64,000 nt of DNA from Cepaea nemoralis (GCA_014155875.1 JACEFZ010006258.1:397501-461500); one strand, 5' to 3'. Shown: positions 11,328-22,384, numbered from the stretch's first letter. Notes: generated from the sequence alone by a model not told the origin. Made by a program: numbers and translations.

Positions 11328-11542
11328 GACCCGGCCCGGCATTGCCCAGCTCCTGGTGTGGAGCATCTCATTTAATTCATATAAGTAGTCATATAAGTTC
11401 CCGTTCCCGACTGTCTATCTGTCTGTCTATCTGTTTGTCTATCTGTCTGCCTGACCCTGCCCGGTTTCGCCCAGTCCCTGGTAGGGAGCATCTCATTTAA
11501 TTCATATAAGTAGTCATATAAGTTCCCGTTTCCGTTACCGAC

Positions 11543-11583
<41 letters not shown>

Positions 11584-11679
11584 GACCCGGCCCGGCATCG
11601 CCCAGCTCCTGGTGTGGAGCATCTCATTTAATTCATATAAGTAGTCATATAAGCTCACGTTCCCGTTCCCGACTATCTA

Positions 11680-11746
<67 letters not shown>

Positions 11747-11864
11747 GTCTGTCTATCTGTCTGATCCGGCCCGGCTTCGCCCAGCTACTGATGGGGAGCA
11801 TCTCATTTAATTCATATGAGTAGTCATATAAGTTCCCGTTCCCGACTGACTGTCTGTCTGTCTA

Positions 11865-11904
<40 letters not shown>

Positions 11905-11905
11905 A
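11100..11905. repeat. Compound array: (CTGT)n alternating with an ~85-bp block
   Basis: Five copies of a fixed block (core CATCTCATTTAATTCATATA followed by GTAGTCATATAAG) start near 11101, 11344, 11469, 11597 and 11778, each followed by a (CTGT)n run of different length. Blocks after the first are preceded by a CCCGGCCCGGC-like stretch. This is a higher-order repeat in which the microsatellite length, not the block, varies between units. Long open frames on both strands are translations of the CTGT repeats. Confidence 0.92.
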
Positions 11906-11987
11906 TCATTTATTGGTTGCAGTTAGAACAACCTTAGATAAACGAAGACCAACTTGGTAATATATTAACTTGGGTAAATGGAGCAGC

Positions 11988-12170
11988 GGCAGCAGCAGCA
12001 GAAGAAGAAGAAAAAGGAGGAGTAGGAGCTGGGAGGAGGAAGAGGGAGGAGGAGGGAGGAGGAGGAGGAGGAGAAAGAGAGAAGAGGAGGATGGAGGAGG
12101 GAGAGGGAGGAGGGGGAGGAGAAGAGGAAGAGGGTAGGAGGTGGAGGAGGGGAGAGGAGGAGGAGGAGGA
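11988..12170 (+). repeat. Polypurine (GGA/GAA) tract
   Basis: About 180 bp with almost only A and G on the plus strand, preceded by a short (GCA)n. On the minus strand it gives artefactual serine/proline/leucine-rich open frames. Confidence 0.95.
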
Positions 12171-12179
12171 ATATAACGC

Positions 12180-12599
12180 ATATGCCTGTAGATTTAATAA
12201 TGGCTGAGGTTGTTCCATGTCTTCTTAGAGTTGGCGACAGTGTAAAGAAATATAAAATCTTCACACTTGATAGAGATAAGGTAACTATTATTTATTCATT
12301 CTTTAAGCAAAAAAAGATGAGTTACAATGTTATGCATTATGCATTATTTTTATGAAAACTTTGAAAATGCCTTACAGATTGTATCATTATTTATTATAAC
12401 TCATATGCCGGTACATAACTATGGACAAAGAGTTTATAAATCTTTGAAAACGATGCCACAATATGACTATAAGTTATACAGAAAAGTTATGCCCCTTGAA
12501 ATAACTTTTACAGAGTTAAGTCCCCTGAGATAGATGAAATTATAATGAAAAATGAAATAATTTTGGGTAAGCAGCCGATTTCATACTAAAAAGATATGA
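12180..12599. other. No recognisable feature
   Basis: AT-rich sequence with a 68-codon open frame (12327-12533) that I do not recognise. No repeat match in the window. Confidence 0.45.
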
Positions 12600-12731
12600 C
12601 AGTGGGCTGCGCTGGAATGAAAGGAAGACGTGTAAAAAATTTCATCTCAATCGGATGGGCCGTTCGCGAGCGCATTAGGGACATATAGGCAGACAGACAG
12701 ACGGACGGAGATCGCCTTTTATATATAAGAT
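12600..12731 (+). mobile_element. Microsatellite-tailed element end (copy 1)
   Basis: Shares with 15660-15862 the block AAAATTTCATCTCAATCGGA and TGGGCCGTTCGCGA, followed here by GACATATAGG, (CAGA)n and a TTTTATATATAAGATA end. Known biology: Helitron-like and pearl/DINE-type elements of invertebrates end in such microsatellite plus TATA-rich blocks. The superfamily assignment is an inference. Confidence 0.5.
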
Positions 12732-12916
12732 ATACCCATCCATGTTGGGTTTTCCTCTTGTCCGCTTACTCGTTAGGCCTCCCTCCATATACATCTTTTC
12801 CAGACTCTACACGCCCAAAGTATTTCATTTCCCTCACTTTCGTTTGTCTTAATAACCACATTTCTTTGACAATGAATCCCTGTTGAACGGTTCAGTGTGT
12901 TCTCTATTTCGCCCAT

Positions 12917-14350
12917 GCAGGAAGAGGAGAGGGAGGAGGAGGGAGGAGGAGGAGAGAGTAGGAGGAGGGAGGAGGCGGAGGGAGAAGGAAGAGGGAGGAG
13001 GAAGAGGGAGAAGGAGGAGGGAGAAGGAGGAGAAGGAGGGGGAGGAGGAGGAGGGAACAGGAGGAGGGGAGGAGGAGGGAGGAGGAGGAATGTGAAGGGA
13101 GGAGGAGGAAGGAGGTAGAGGGAGGAGGAGGAGGAGGGAGGCGGAGAGAGGAGGAGGGAGGAGGAGGAAGAGGGAGGAGGAGGAATGTGAAGGGAGGAGG
13201 GGGGAGGAGGTAGAGGGAGGGGGAGGGAGGAGGAGGGAGGAGGAGGGATTAGGAGGAGGAGGGAGGAGTAGGGTGGGAGGAGGAGGCGAGGAGGAGGGAG
13301 GAGGAAGAGGTGAGGAGGAGGGAGAAGGAGGGAGGAGGAGAACGCAGGAGGAGAAGGGGGCAGGAGGAGGAGAGGGAGGAGGAGGAGGGAGGAGGAGGAG
13401 AGAGTAGGAGGAGGGAGGGAGGGCGGAGGGAGAAGGAAGAGGGAGAAGGAGGAGGGAGAAGGAGGAGAAGGATGGTGAGGTTGGGGAAGGAGGGAAGGAG
13501 GGAGGATGGAAGAGGGAGGTGGATTAGGATGAGGGAGGAGGTAGGAATGTGAAGGGAGTTGGAGGGAGGAGTGTAGGAGGGTGAGGGGATGGATTGGGGG
13601 TAGGAGGAGGGGAGGGGAAGGAGGTAGGATGTGAGGGGAGGAGGAGGTGGGGGGTTGGGATGATGTAGTGGAGGGGTGGAAGGTATGGTGGTTTTGTGAG
13701 TTATGAGGGAGGAGGTAGAGAGGGAGGAGGAGGAGGAGGAGGAGGGAGGAGGAGGAGAGGGAGGGAGGAGGGGGAGGAAGGGGGTGAGGAAGGAGGGTTA
13801 AAAGGAGGAGTAGGGAGGGGAGGAAATTGATGAGCGAGGCCGGTAGGGGAAGAGGAGTAGTTGGAGGAGGTATAACAATTCACAATTCAGCTTAATGAGG
13901 GTATTAGTTATTTGGTCGAAAATTGGAGAGTGAGGAAGTAAGGAGAGAGGATTAAACTTTGAAACAAGTGAGTAGGAGGTTTAGTTTATATTGAGTATTG
14001 GTGTGGTTATGAGTGATTATTGTGTCTGTGGTGGAAAGTTAGTAGGAGGTCAAGTGAGGATGAATTAAGGAGATTAGGGGGGATGATGGTAGAGAAGGAT
14101 GTATGTAGGAATGAAGAGGAGGAGGAGGGATATGTGAGTGATAAGGATGTGAGGGAGGGATTGAGAAGTATGACAAGAAATAGGGATTATGCTTGAAATT
14201 TTAAAATGGGAGTATTGAGTTAGGAGGTGTAGGGGTTTAGGGTGGTGCGTGAGTGTGTTTGAGAATGTGGTCGGAGAAGTGTGGAAAGGTGAATAGAGGA
14301 GTTCATTGAGATGAAACGTATGTTTTGTGTACGGGGATATGTAGGAGGAT
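12917..14350 (+). repeat. Very long purine-rich tract
   Basis: From 12917 to about 13890 the plus strand is almost pure A/G built from GGA, GGAGGA and GAAGA units. From 13890 to 14350 T increases but C stays rare. It includes several runs of GGAGG and GGGG. The glutamate/arginine-rich (plus) and proline/serine-rich (minus) open frames are composition artefacts. Confidence 0.9.
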
Positions 14351-15390
14351 GACTTTGTTGAAGTGATTGTGATGTATTTTGGTTCACCTTGATTATTAAC
14401 TTTCGGTTATTAGGTATTATTTTTTATTATTATCTGGCTTATTGATTCATTGGCACAATTCTTATTCAAGTTGACTACACTACTTTACTATTATTTGTTA
14501 CTCCTTTTTTAGATTGCGGAACCAACAGCCACGAAAGAGAACTTCGTTCGCGTTGGTCATGTATGTGCAACAAACTTATTATGTTCTTAACTGACAATGG
14601 AGGTGGACCTATTTTCGTATTAGTATGATCACATCTTTATGTTTATTATGTCTTTGCTCTTTATTATTATGACCATTAACTTTCTGATTCCGACTGATGC
14701 AGCATTTATGTTTTTTTGATTCGGGTCGTCTTATTGCTTTTGCTGGATTATTCTAGTTATGCATTTTCTGCGGATTTATTCGTATTCAATCGTGTACCAC
14801 CGTAGTTTTATACCACACTCACTCATTTATAAAGGATGCTTTTTATTGCTTTTGCTTATTTCTCATCCCCTTTGCTTCCTTTATTACTGATTAGCTCTTT
14901 TTTTACGTGGTTTTTTGTGTTTTATTCTTTGTTTTTTGTTTTTTTTATTTATTCCTTTCTTCTTGTTTTATGATATCATTTGAACGTAGTTTTTTTTATT
15001 GCTTGATAGTACGTATGTATTATTTCGTCCATGATGGATATTCTTCTTTTAATACTATGCTTTTTTTCTTCGTCCAGGTTTTTCGTTATGATTTTTACTA
15101 TTGTTGAATTTATTCATTTTTTCTTCATGATGCTTCGTTTCGATCATTTCCGCTTGTTTTTACTCTCCCTTACTCCATGTATATTCTTGCATTTTTTCTC
15201 TTTTTGTTCTATTTTGTCTTCTTCTTTTCATTATTATTTACCTCTTCGCTTTTTTTTTTCGTATTTCGAGGTGGAGGAGGAGAAGAGAGGGGGAGAGAGT
15301 TCGCCATTCCGAATTCATACTCGTCTAGTTCTTCCCTTCTACACGACTGTAGATAACTTCCTTACACATAAAAAGATGAATTGTTATTGA
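14351..15390. other. T-rich unassigned region
   Basis: After the purine tract the plus strand becomes T-rich with many TTTT runs, so the strand bias flips near 14350. Open frames of 66 and 119 codons (14907-15107 and 15031-15390) are phenylalanine-rich and unrecognised. Confidence 0.4.
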
Positions 15391-15394
15391 TATT

Positions 15395-15512
15395 GCCGTG
15401 GCATGGAGGAATATCAGCAGCAGAGTTGATCCAAAAAACCAAAGACTGAGATCTATGGAGAGCCATGAACGCCTACGCCAGCCGGCACGGCACTTGATGA
15501 TGATGATTGCCG
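15395..15512 (+). mobile_element. LINE 3'-terminal fragment
   Basis: The plus strand reads LWRAMNAYASRHGT then a stop and (GAT)n. This is the same closing motif (LWR..NAYA..HGT, GATG tail) as in the LINE ends at 41060-41157 and 36972-37436. Only the last 35-40 codons remain. Confidence 0.6.
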
Positions 15513-15659
15513 TGTGACGATTCTGTGTAGTCACGTCATTTTCTTCCCTTTCCCTAGCGTTTTGGTTCGGGGATTCTTTCATCATCATCATCATATATTT
15601 ACGTACGTATTTTGGGAGGGGGAGGAGGGAGGAGGAGGAAGAAGAAAAAAAAACTATGA
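15513..15659. other. Short unassigned spacer
   Basis: Contains an imperfect (ATC)n around 15581-15592 and a GGAGG-rich patch at 15617-15650. Confidence 0.4.
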
Positions 15660-15799
15660 CATTTGACAGCTCTGGAATGAAACGAAGGCGTGTAGAAAAT
15701 TTCATCTCAATCGGATGGGCCGTTCGCGAACAAATAAAGGACATACATATTTACATACATACATATATACATACATATTTACATACATACACTTTGTTT

Positions 15800-15865
<66 letters not shown>
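15660..15865 (+). mobile_element. Microsatellite-tailed element end (copy 2) with (TA)n
   Basis: Matches 12600-12731 over the AATTTCATCTCAATCGGATG and GGGCCGTTCGCGA blocks, then has (ACAT)n instead of (CAGA)n, TTTTATATATAATA and a (TA)n run from about 15799 to 15862. The full-length LINE at 15866 is inserted in this (TA)n run: the run continues on its other side at 19819-19920. Confidence 0.55.
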
Positions 15866-16620
15866 GTGTCAGGTCTTAGTCAGATATGACTGAGCTACCG
15901 TATAACAGTAGACGGTACTACCTGGTTTCTGTTAGCGCTGAACGTTGGGCGGCGCTTACCAAACCCGACACCCCACATTGTGCCAACGGCTTCGGGCGGA
16001 AGAGCGCAATTGGGAGGGTACAAGCCTTACCCTGGTGCGAGGAAATGCAAGCTAAAGACAAAATGTCATGGCAGGGCGGACCAGGCCCTAAGCCTTGGTT
16101 GGCGACTGGTCTAGGATCGAAGCTCCGACAGGCGGACAGTTAGAGCATTGCTTTGCTGATCCGGCAGCTTCTGCAGCTTGTCTTGTTCCAGATGTAGGGG
16201 TGTTGCCTTTCCTCTGGAGTAAACTAGGCAGGCCGAGAGAGGGATCATGCTGCATGGGCAACACATGATCTCTATATTTTAGCCCAGGCTTTGTGCTATG
16301 GAGAGGCAATAACTCCATCCCTGGTCTTAACTGGTCTCGGAATCAAAGCGAGAGGCAACTGTTACGGGTTATAAGTCCTTGTCAGTTGGCGTAGACATGG
16401 GGCGCCACGCGTTGCCTCTGACGGTGGGAGACACCTATAGGTGTCACTGATCAGCTACCGCCCGCCTCAAGCTGGGCAGCCCCCAGCCAATTGGGTGCTG
16501 ATCCGCCACAGCCTGCCTGCTTCAATGGGTGCTTGGGGCTAGGACAAAATCTGAATCGCAGGCTGTAAAACCAATGCACCAGGTACAAACAAAAATAAAT
16601 ATAGAAACCTCAAGCTACGG

Positions 16621-16771
16621 CTTGCAACCTGGAACGTGAGAACCATGTGTCCAGGATTTTCCACTGACTTGACCAATATTGACGATGTGAGAAAAACGGC
16701 TGTGATTGATGCCGAACTCAATCGTCTAAACATTGATATTGCTGGCCTGCAGGAGACTCGCCTCGACTCAG
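16621..16771 (+). pseudogene. Endonuclease N-terminus of LINE copy 1 (frame before the shift)
   Basis: The frame reads LATWNVRTMCPGF, then NIDIAGLQETRLDSG. These are the first two APE endonuclease motifs (the WNVRT strand and the Q-E-T metal-binding glutamate). After LDSG the expected continuation (ENNYTFFWKG, HGVGFAVKN) is found in another reading frame, directly joined to the 974-codon ORF. A few bases appear to be missing between the GACTCAGGG and GAAAAC words. The frame is open upstream to a stop near 16550 without a clear ATG in good context, so the real start is uncertain. Confidence 0.8.
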
Positions 16772-16832
16772 GGAAAACAACTACACCTTTTTCTGGAAGG
16801 GTAGAGGGCAGGCAGAAAAAAGGCAACACGGT

Positions 16833-19757
16833 GTGGGTTTTGCAGTGAAGAATTCGCTACTGGGAATGATTGAAATTCCAGCAGGAGGAAATGAAAGACT
16901 ATTATCCCTGCGCTTGGCAACCTCTTGTGGGTTTGCCACCATTATTACTGCATATGCACCGACACTCGATTCCTCTGATGATGTGAAGGATTCGTTCTAT
17001 GAGGAGTTAGACTCCGTGATCAAGGCAGTTCCAAAATCTGACTACATTTATATGCTCGGTGATTTCAATGCTCGTGTGGGCAAGGACTCGAGTTCATGGC
17101 CAGTGTGCCTTGGAAAATACAACATCGGTCGCATGAATGAAAATGGGCAAAGGCTGCTGGAGCATTGCACCAGTAATGACCTATGTATTACAAACTCCTT
17201 TTTTAAAACAAAAGAGATGCATAAGGTCACATGGAAACATCCAAGATCCGGCCATTGGCACCAGCTGGACTTCATCATCACACGGAGACAACATCTGAAC
17301 CATATATCATTGACTCGTAGTTACCACAGTGCTGACTGTGATACGGATCATTCTTTGGTTGTTGCAAGGGTTAGACTGAGACCAAAGAGAATCTACACAG
17401 CTAAACACAAATCTAGCCTCAGGATTAATATTATTAACACTCATGATCCTGAAAAGTGCTTTCAGTTTCAACAGCAACTTGAAGATGCTTTCACTGATAC
17501 ACCAGAAAATTGTACAGTAAATGAAAAGTGGGGTCAAATTAAGGAAACTCTTTATAAAACTGCCGTAGGGGTTTACGGCACTGTGGATCATAAGAGGCAG
17601 GACTGGTTTGCGGCCAACAGCGAGACTCTGCAGCCCTTGATTGATAAGAAGAAGAAAGCTCTCTTAAGAAACAAGGAAAGACCAACGCGTAACACTCTGA
17701 GTGAGCTTAGGCAAGCTAGGAAGGATGTGCAAAAGGCTGCCAGGCAGTGTGCAAATGATTATTGGATCAAGTTATGTGAGTCCATTCAAATCGCAAGTGA
17801 TAAGGGAGTCATAAGAAGCATGTATGAAGGAATAAAGAAAGCCTGCGGTCCAGTGATCAAAAGAAGTGCACCATTGAAAACCTTGACTGGAGAAATCATC
17901 ACTGATAAGAAACAGCAGATGGACAGATGGGTAGAGCACTATTTGGAGCTTTACTCAAGTGAGACCAAACTAGCGGATGATGCCCTCAACGCCATAGAGG
18001 CTCTACCAACTCTTGACCACCTGGACACACTTCCCACCATAACAGAAGTTAAGTGTGCTATAAATGATCTTGCATCTGGCAAGGCTCCAGGTAAGGATGG
18101 GATTCCAATAGAGGTTATCAGGAGTGGGCAAGACACACTCACTATACAGATCCACCAGCTAATAGAGCTATGCTGGCGTGAAGGACAAGTCCCACAGGAT
18201 TTCAAAGATTCAAGCATCATAACACTGTACAAGAACAAGGGTGATCGGAGCGACTGCAACAACTATAGGGGTATCTCACTTCTGTGTATTGTTGGAAAAG
18301 TATTTGCCAGAATTGTTCTGCGCAGACTTCAAGTCCTAGGAGATCAAGTCTACCCCGAATCACAGTGTGGCTTTCGACAGAACCGGTCTACCACTGATAT
18401 GATATTCTCATTGCGACAAATGCAAGAAAAATGCCGTGAACAGAATCAACCACTGTTTATTGCCTTCATCGACCTCACAAAGGCATTTGATTTGGTCAGT
18501 CGTGAGGGTCTGTTCAAGGCACTAAAGAAGATTGGCTGCCCACCAACTCTTCTGTCCATTGTGGAATCGTTCCACACAGGCATGAAGGGTATAATCAAGT
18601 TTGATGGTGCAACTTCTGAAGAATTTGAAATCAAGAGTGGAGTTAAGCAAGGTTGTGTACTAGCTCCCACCCTCTTTGGAATATACTTTTCACTTCTACT
18701 GAAATATGCATTTCATGATCAGGATGGTGGTATATACATTCACTCACGCTCAGATGGCGGCCTCTACAATGCTCAGAGATTGAAGGCTAAGACCAAAATT
18801 AGGAGGGTACTGATCAGAGAGTTGCTTTTTGCAGATGATGCTGCAGTTACGACCCACTCTGAGGAAGAATTGCAATGTCTACTATCTGCATTCTCCAATG
18901 CTTGTTCTGAATTTGGTTTAACAATTAGCAAAAAGAAGACACAGATTATGTCACAAGGTGCACATGGGGTACCATCAATCTTTATTGACGACGCTGAACT
19001 AGAGATAGTAGACCATTTTACATATCTAGGATCAGTGGTAAATAGCAAATTATCCCTAGATCAGGAAATCAACATCCGGATTGGTAAGGCAGCAACAACA
19101 ATGAACAGGTTAAGAAAAAGAGTCTGGGAGAACAGGAAGCTTACTGCCAAAACAAAAGTCCTTGTCTATCAAGCCTGTGTCCTTAGTACTCTTCTCTATG
19201 GCAGTGAAACCTGGACAACTTACTCACACCAAGAGAACAACTTAAACAGCTTTCATATGCGGTGTCTGCGAAGAATTCTTGGTATTAAGTGGCAAGACAA
19301 AATCACAAATACTGAAGTATTGGAAAGATCAGGTTGTGTGACAGTTTATTCCATGCTAAGTCTTCGTAGACTTAGATGGATAGGACATCTTAGGAGGATG
19401 GATGATGGTAGAATACCAAAGGATATCTTTTTTGGTGAATTACAGATGGGTAAGAGATCTCAGGGTCGGCCTCTACTACGATACAAAGATGTGTGTAAGC
19501 GGGACATGATTGATACAGGCATTGATAATGCACATTGGGAGCAAGTCGCCGCTGAACGTGTTGCAAGGAGGGCAAATATCAGAAATGGAATAAAGTCAAA
19601 GGAGAAAATTATTGCAGAAAAGTCACACATCAAGCGTTTGAGACGTAAGATGGTGCATGATGGTGGAAATGACCACGTGTTCACATGCACCCACTGTGAA
19701 CGGACATTTACAGCGCAAATTGGCCTTATCAGTCACACTCGCTACCGCCATAGTTAA
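16833..19757 (+). CDS. LINE endonuclease-reverse transcriptase, 974 codons
   Basis: This protein nicks target DNA and copies the element RNA at the nick. Visible parts: endonuclease core with GDFNARVG (residues 76-83), LDFIIT (145-150) and TDHSLV (171-176); a linker to about 400; reverse transcriptase with NYRGISLLC (477-485), GFRQNRST (513-520), FIDLTKAFDLV (545-555), SGVKQGCVLAPTLF (602-615) and the catalytic FADDA (666-670); a thumb and C-terminal region; and a C2H2 zinc finger C-x2-C-x12-H-x4-H (residues 952-973) just before the stop. All RT motifs are intact. The annotated start is only the first in-frame ATG after a frameshift; the true N-terminus is in 16621-16771. It is similar at most positions to the copies at 20.5 and 53 kb. 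RTE/BovB-like or a neighbouring clade is likely, but I cannot place it by eye. Confidence 0.93.
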   Translation: MGFAVKNSLLGMIEIPAGGNERLLSLRLATSCGFATIITAYAPTLDSSDDVKDSFYEELDSVIKAVPKSDYIYMLGDFNARVGKDSSSWPVCLGKYNIGRMNENGQRLLEHCTSNDLCITNSFFKTKEMHKVTWKHPRSGHWHQLDFIITRRQHLNHISLTRSYHSADCDTDHSLVVARVRLRPKRIYTAKHKSSLRINIINTHDPEKCFQFQQQLEDAFTDTPENCTVNEKWGQIKETLYKTAVGVYGTVDHKRQDWFAANSETLQPLIDKKKKALLRNKERPTRNTLSELRQARKDVQKAARQCANDYWIKLCESIQIASDKGVIRSMYEGIKKACGPVIKRSAPLKTLTGEIITDKKQQMDRWVEHYLELYSSETKLADDALNAIEALPTLDHLDTLPTITEVKCAINDLASGKAPGKDGIPIEVIRSGQDTLTIQIHQLIELCWREGQVPQDFKDSSIITLYKNKGDRSDCNNYRGISLLCIVGKVFARIVLRRLQVLGDQVYPESQCGFRQNRSTTDMIFSLRQMQEKCREQNQPLFIAFIDLTKAFDLVSREGLFKALKKIGCPPTLLSIVESFHTGMKGIIKFDGATSEEFEIKSGVKQGCVLAPTLFGIYFSLLLKYAFHDQDGGIYIHSRSDGGLYNAQRLKAKTKIRRVLIRELLFADDAAVTTHSEEELQCLLSAFSNACSEFGLTISKKKTQIMSQGAHGVPSIFIDDAELEIVDHFTYLGSVVNSKLSLDQEINIRIGKAATTMNRLRKRVWENRKLTAKTKVLVYQACVLSTLLYGSETWTTYSHQENNLNSFHMRCLRRILGIKWQDKITNTEVLERSGCVTVYSMLSLRRLRWIGHLRRMDDGRIPKDIFFGELQMGKRSQGRPLLRYKDVCKRDMIDTGIDNAHWEQVAAERVARRANIRNGIKSKEKIIAEKSHIKRLRRKMVHDGGNDHVFTCTHCERTFTAQIGLISHTRYRHS

Positions 19758-19815
19758 AAGTTATTATGCCGTTTTAAAGCACAAACTATCGTCTGTCAAG
19801 ACGGCAAGGTGCCAA

Positions 19816-19920
<105 letters not shown>

Positions 19921-20459
19921 ACATTATCACTGACACACTGTGCACGGTTTATCCATACAGGACCAAATCCAGTAATCGGCATAAACCCAAAACCCAACTA
20001 CTCATCGACCATCAACCAGCCCTCGATTCATCCTCCCACACTGTAGCTCAACTATAATACAGCCATCCATAGACACCCTTTACAACAAATCAAAACGCTG
20101 TTTTCACAGAAGGGGGCCCATGTACAGATAAACTCCAAACTCGTGGATGTATTCATCCAGAAGAAGCAGATTATGTAGCTCCCTGGCTCTAGTTTAGGGG
20201 GTCGTACACTTTCCCGGATGTTGCTAATCGCTTAAATACACGCTACTGAATACAGATAAACCTATTTAAGCTTTTAGTTTTCATAATTTCGCACAATAGC
20301 TGGGTCGGTCGCCATATGGATTCTTGTATACCTCAAGGATCTCTTACCTGATACAGTGCCAAACAAAACATAGGTTTGGACCAAACATAGCACATAATCA
20401 AATGAACAAGTATAATAAATGGAGATTTCCGTTCACTGAGCATTGAAACTGCTGAATAT
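19921..20459. other. No recognisable feature
   Basis: Unassigned sequence between the two LINE copies. I see no open frame with a known product and no repeat shared within the window. Confidence 0.5.
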
Positions 20460-20475
20460 ATCACGAAAGGAAACA
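20460..20475. repeat. 16-bp target-site duplication, left
   Basis: ATCACGAAAGGAAACA, identical to 22385-22400. Confidence 0.92.
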
Positions 20476-20536
20476 TCATTGGCGCCTTGCCGTCTTGACA
20501 GACGATAGTTTGTGCTTTAAAAAGGCATAATAACTT

Positions 20537-21307
20537 TTACCTATGGCGGTAGCGCATGTGACTGATAAGGCCAATTCGCGCTGTAAATGCTCGTTCCCAG
20601 TGGGCGCATGTGAACACGTGGTCATTTCCACGTCTCTTCCGCTCGGCGTGTGACTTTTCTGCAATAATTTTCTCCTTTGTCTTTATTCCATTTCTAATGT
20701 TTGCCCTCCATGCAACACGTTCAGCATTATCAATGCCTGTATCAGTCATGTCCCGCTTACACACATCTTTGTATCGTAGTAGAGGCCGACCCTGAGATCT
20801 CTTACCCATCTGTAATTCACCAAAAAAGATGTCCTTTGGTATTCTACCAGCATCAATCCTCCTAAGATGTCCTATCCATCTAAGTCTACGAAGACTAGGC
20901 ATGGAATAAACCGTCATACAACCTGATCTTTCCAATACTTCAGTATTTGTGATTTTGTCTTGCCACTTAATACCAAGAATTCTTCGCAGACACCGCATAT
21001 GAAAGCTGTTTAAACGTTTCTCTTGGTGTGAGTAAGTTGTCCAGGTTTCACTGCCATAAAGAAGAGTACTAAGGACACAGGCTTGATAGACAAGGACTTT
21101 TGTTTTGGCAGTGAGCTTCCTGTTCTCCCAGACTCTTTTTCTTAACCTGTTCATTGTTGTTGCTGCCTTACCAATCCGGATGTTGATTTCCTGATCTAGG
21201 GATAATTTACTATTTACCACTGATCCTAGACATGTAAAATGGTCTACCATCTCTAGTTCGGCGTCGTCAATAAAGATTGATGGTACCCCATGTGCACCTT
21301 GTGACAT
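20537..21307 (-). pseudogene. C-terminal part of LINE RT protein (copy 2)
   Basis: An open frame of 256 codons from MSQGAHGVPSIF through RLRWIGHLRRID and GKRSQGRPLLRYKD to the terminal zinc finger (C-x2-H, ending GLISHMRYRHR). It corresponds to residues 706-973 of copy 1. The second finger cysteine is intact or replaced only around HWERAFTA (C to W change next to it). It misses 6-10 residues around NAERVAW and in the SHAERKRRGNDH region compared with copy 1. Confidence 0.85.
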
Positions 21308-21471
21308 AATCTGTGTCTTCTTTTTGCTAATTGTTAAACCAAATTCAGATTAAGCATTGGAGAATGCAGATAGTAGACATTGCAATTCTTCCTCAGAGTT
21401 GGTATTAACTGCAGCATCATCTGCAAAAAGCAACTCTCTGATCAGTGCCCTCCTAATTTTGGTCTTGGCCT

Positions 21472-21855
21472 TCAATCTTTGAGCATTGAGAGGCCGCCAT
21501 CTGTGCGTGAGTGAATGTATATACCACCATCCTGATCACGAAAGGCATATTTCAGTAGAAGTGAAAAGTATATTTCAAAGAGGGTGGGAGCTATTACACA
21601 ACCTTGCTTAACTCCACTCTTGATTTCAAACTCTTCAGAAGTTGCACCGTCAAACTTGATTATACCCTTCATGCCTGTGTGGAACGATTCCACAATGGAC
21701 AGAAGAGTTGGTGGGCAGCCAATCTTCTTTAGTGCCTTGAACAGACCCTCACGACTGACCAAATCAAATGCCTTTGTGAGGTCGATGAAGGCAGTGGTTG
21801 ATTTTGTTCACGGCATTTTTCTTGCATTTGTTGCAATGAGAAACGCCATTTGACA
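21472..21855 (-). pseudogene. RT core fragment of LINE copy 2
   Basis: Reads DLVSREGLFKALKKIGCP, SGVKQGCVIAPTLF and KYAFRDQDGG; the frame before it continues up to the deletion joint near 21855. It covers the middle of the RT domain. The following piece up to the FADD motif (replaced by LFADDAAV..N context near 21400-21440) is in another frame, and a stop lies in the EFGLTI region near 21350. Confidence 0.75.
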
Positions 21856-22384
21856 GGGACTTATAACCCGTAACAGTTGCCTCTCGCTTTGATTCCGAGA
21901 CCAGTTAAGACCAGGAATGGAGTTATTGCCTCTCCATAGCATAACGCCTGGGCTAAAATATAGCGATCATGTGTTGCCCATGCAGCATGATCCCTCTCTC
22001 GGCCTGCCTAGTTCACTCCAGAGGAAAGGTAACACCTCTACATCTGGAACAAGACAAGCTGCAGAAGCTGCCGGATCAGCAAAGCAATGCTCTAACTGTC
22101 CGCCTGTCGGAGCTTCGATCCTAGACCAGCCGCCAACCAAGGCTTAGGGCCTGGTCTGCCCTGCCATGACATTTTGTCTTTAGGTTGCACTTCCTCGCAC
22201 CAGGATAAGACTTGTACCTTCCCAATTATGCTCTTCCGCCCGAAGCCGTTGGCACAATGTGGGGTGTCGGGTTTGCTAAGCGCCGCCCAACGTTCGGCGC
22301 TAACAGAAAGCAGGTAGTACCGTCTACTGTTATACGGTAGCTCAGTCATATCTGACTAAGACCTGACACTAGAGGAAACAGATC

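Larger units (their letters stand above)
20476..22384 (-). mobile_element. Internally deleted LINE copy 2
   Basis: Minus-strand copy of the 15.9-kb LINE with the same 5' start (GTGTCAGG at 22369) and the same 3' end (GCCAATGA). About 2.0 kb is missing: the leader is joined at about 21852-21858 to the RT domain just before KCREQNQP, which corresponds to losing roughly 16400-18403 of copy 1. The remaining RT and C-terminal coding parts are in 21472-21762 and 20537-21307 with stops between. It carries a perfect 16-bp target duplication. Fifteen extra bases (22370-22384) lie between the 5' end and the duplication and resemble part of it. It cannot encode its own machinery. Confidence 0.92.

Noticed and set aside
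16750..16850. Programmed ribosomal frameshift in LINE copy 1
   Set aside because: Comparison of the expected protein words suggests missing bases rather than a slippery site; no slippery heptamer with a following stem was evident.
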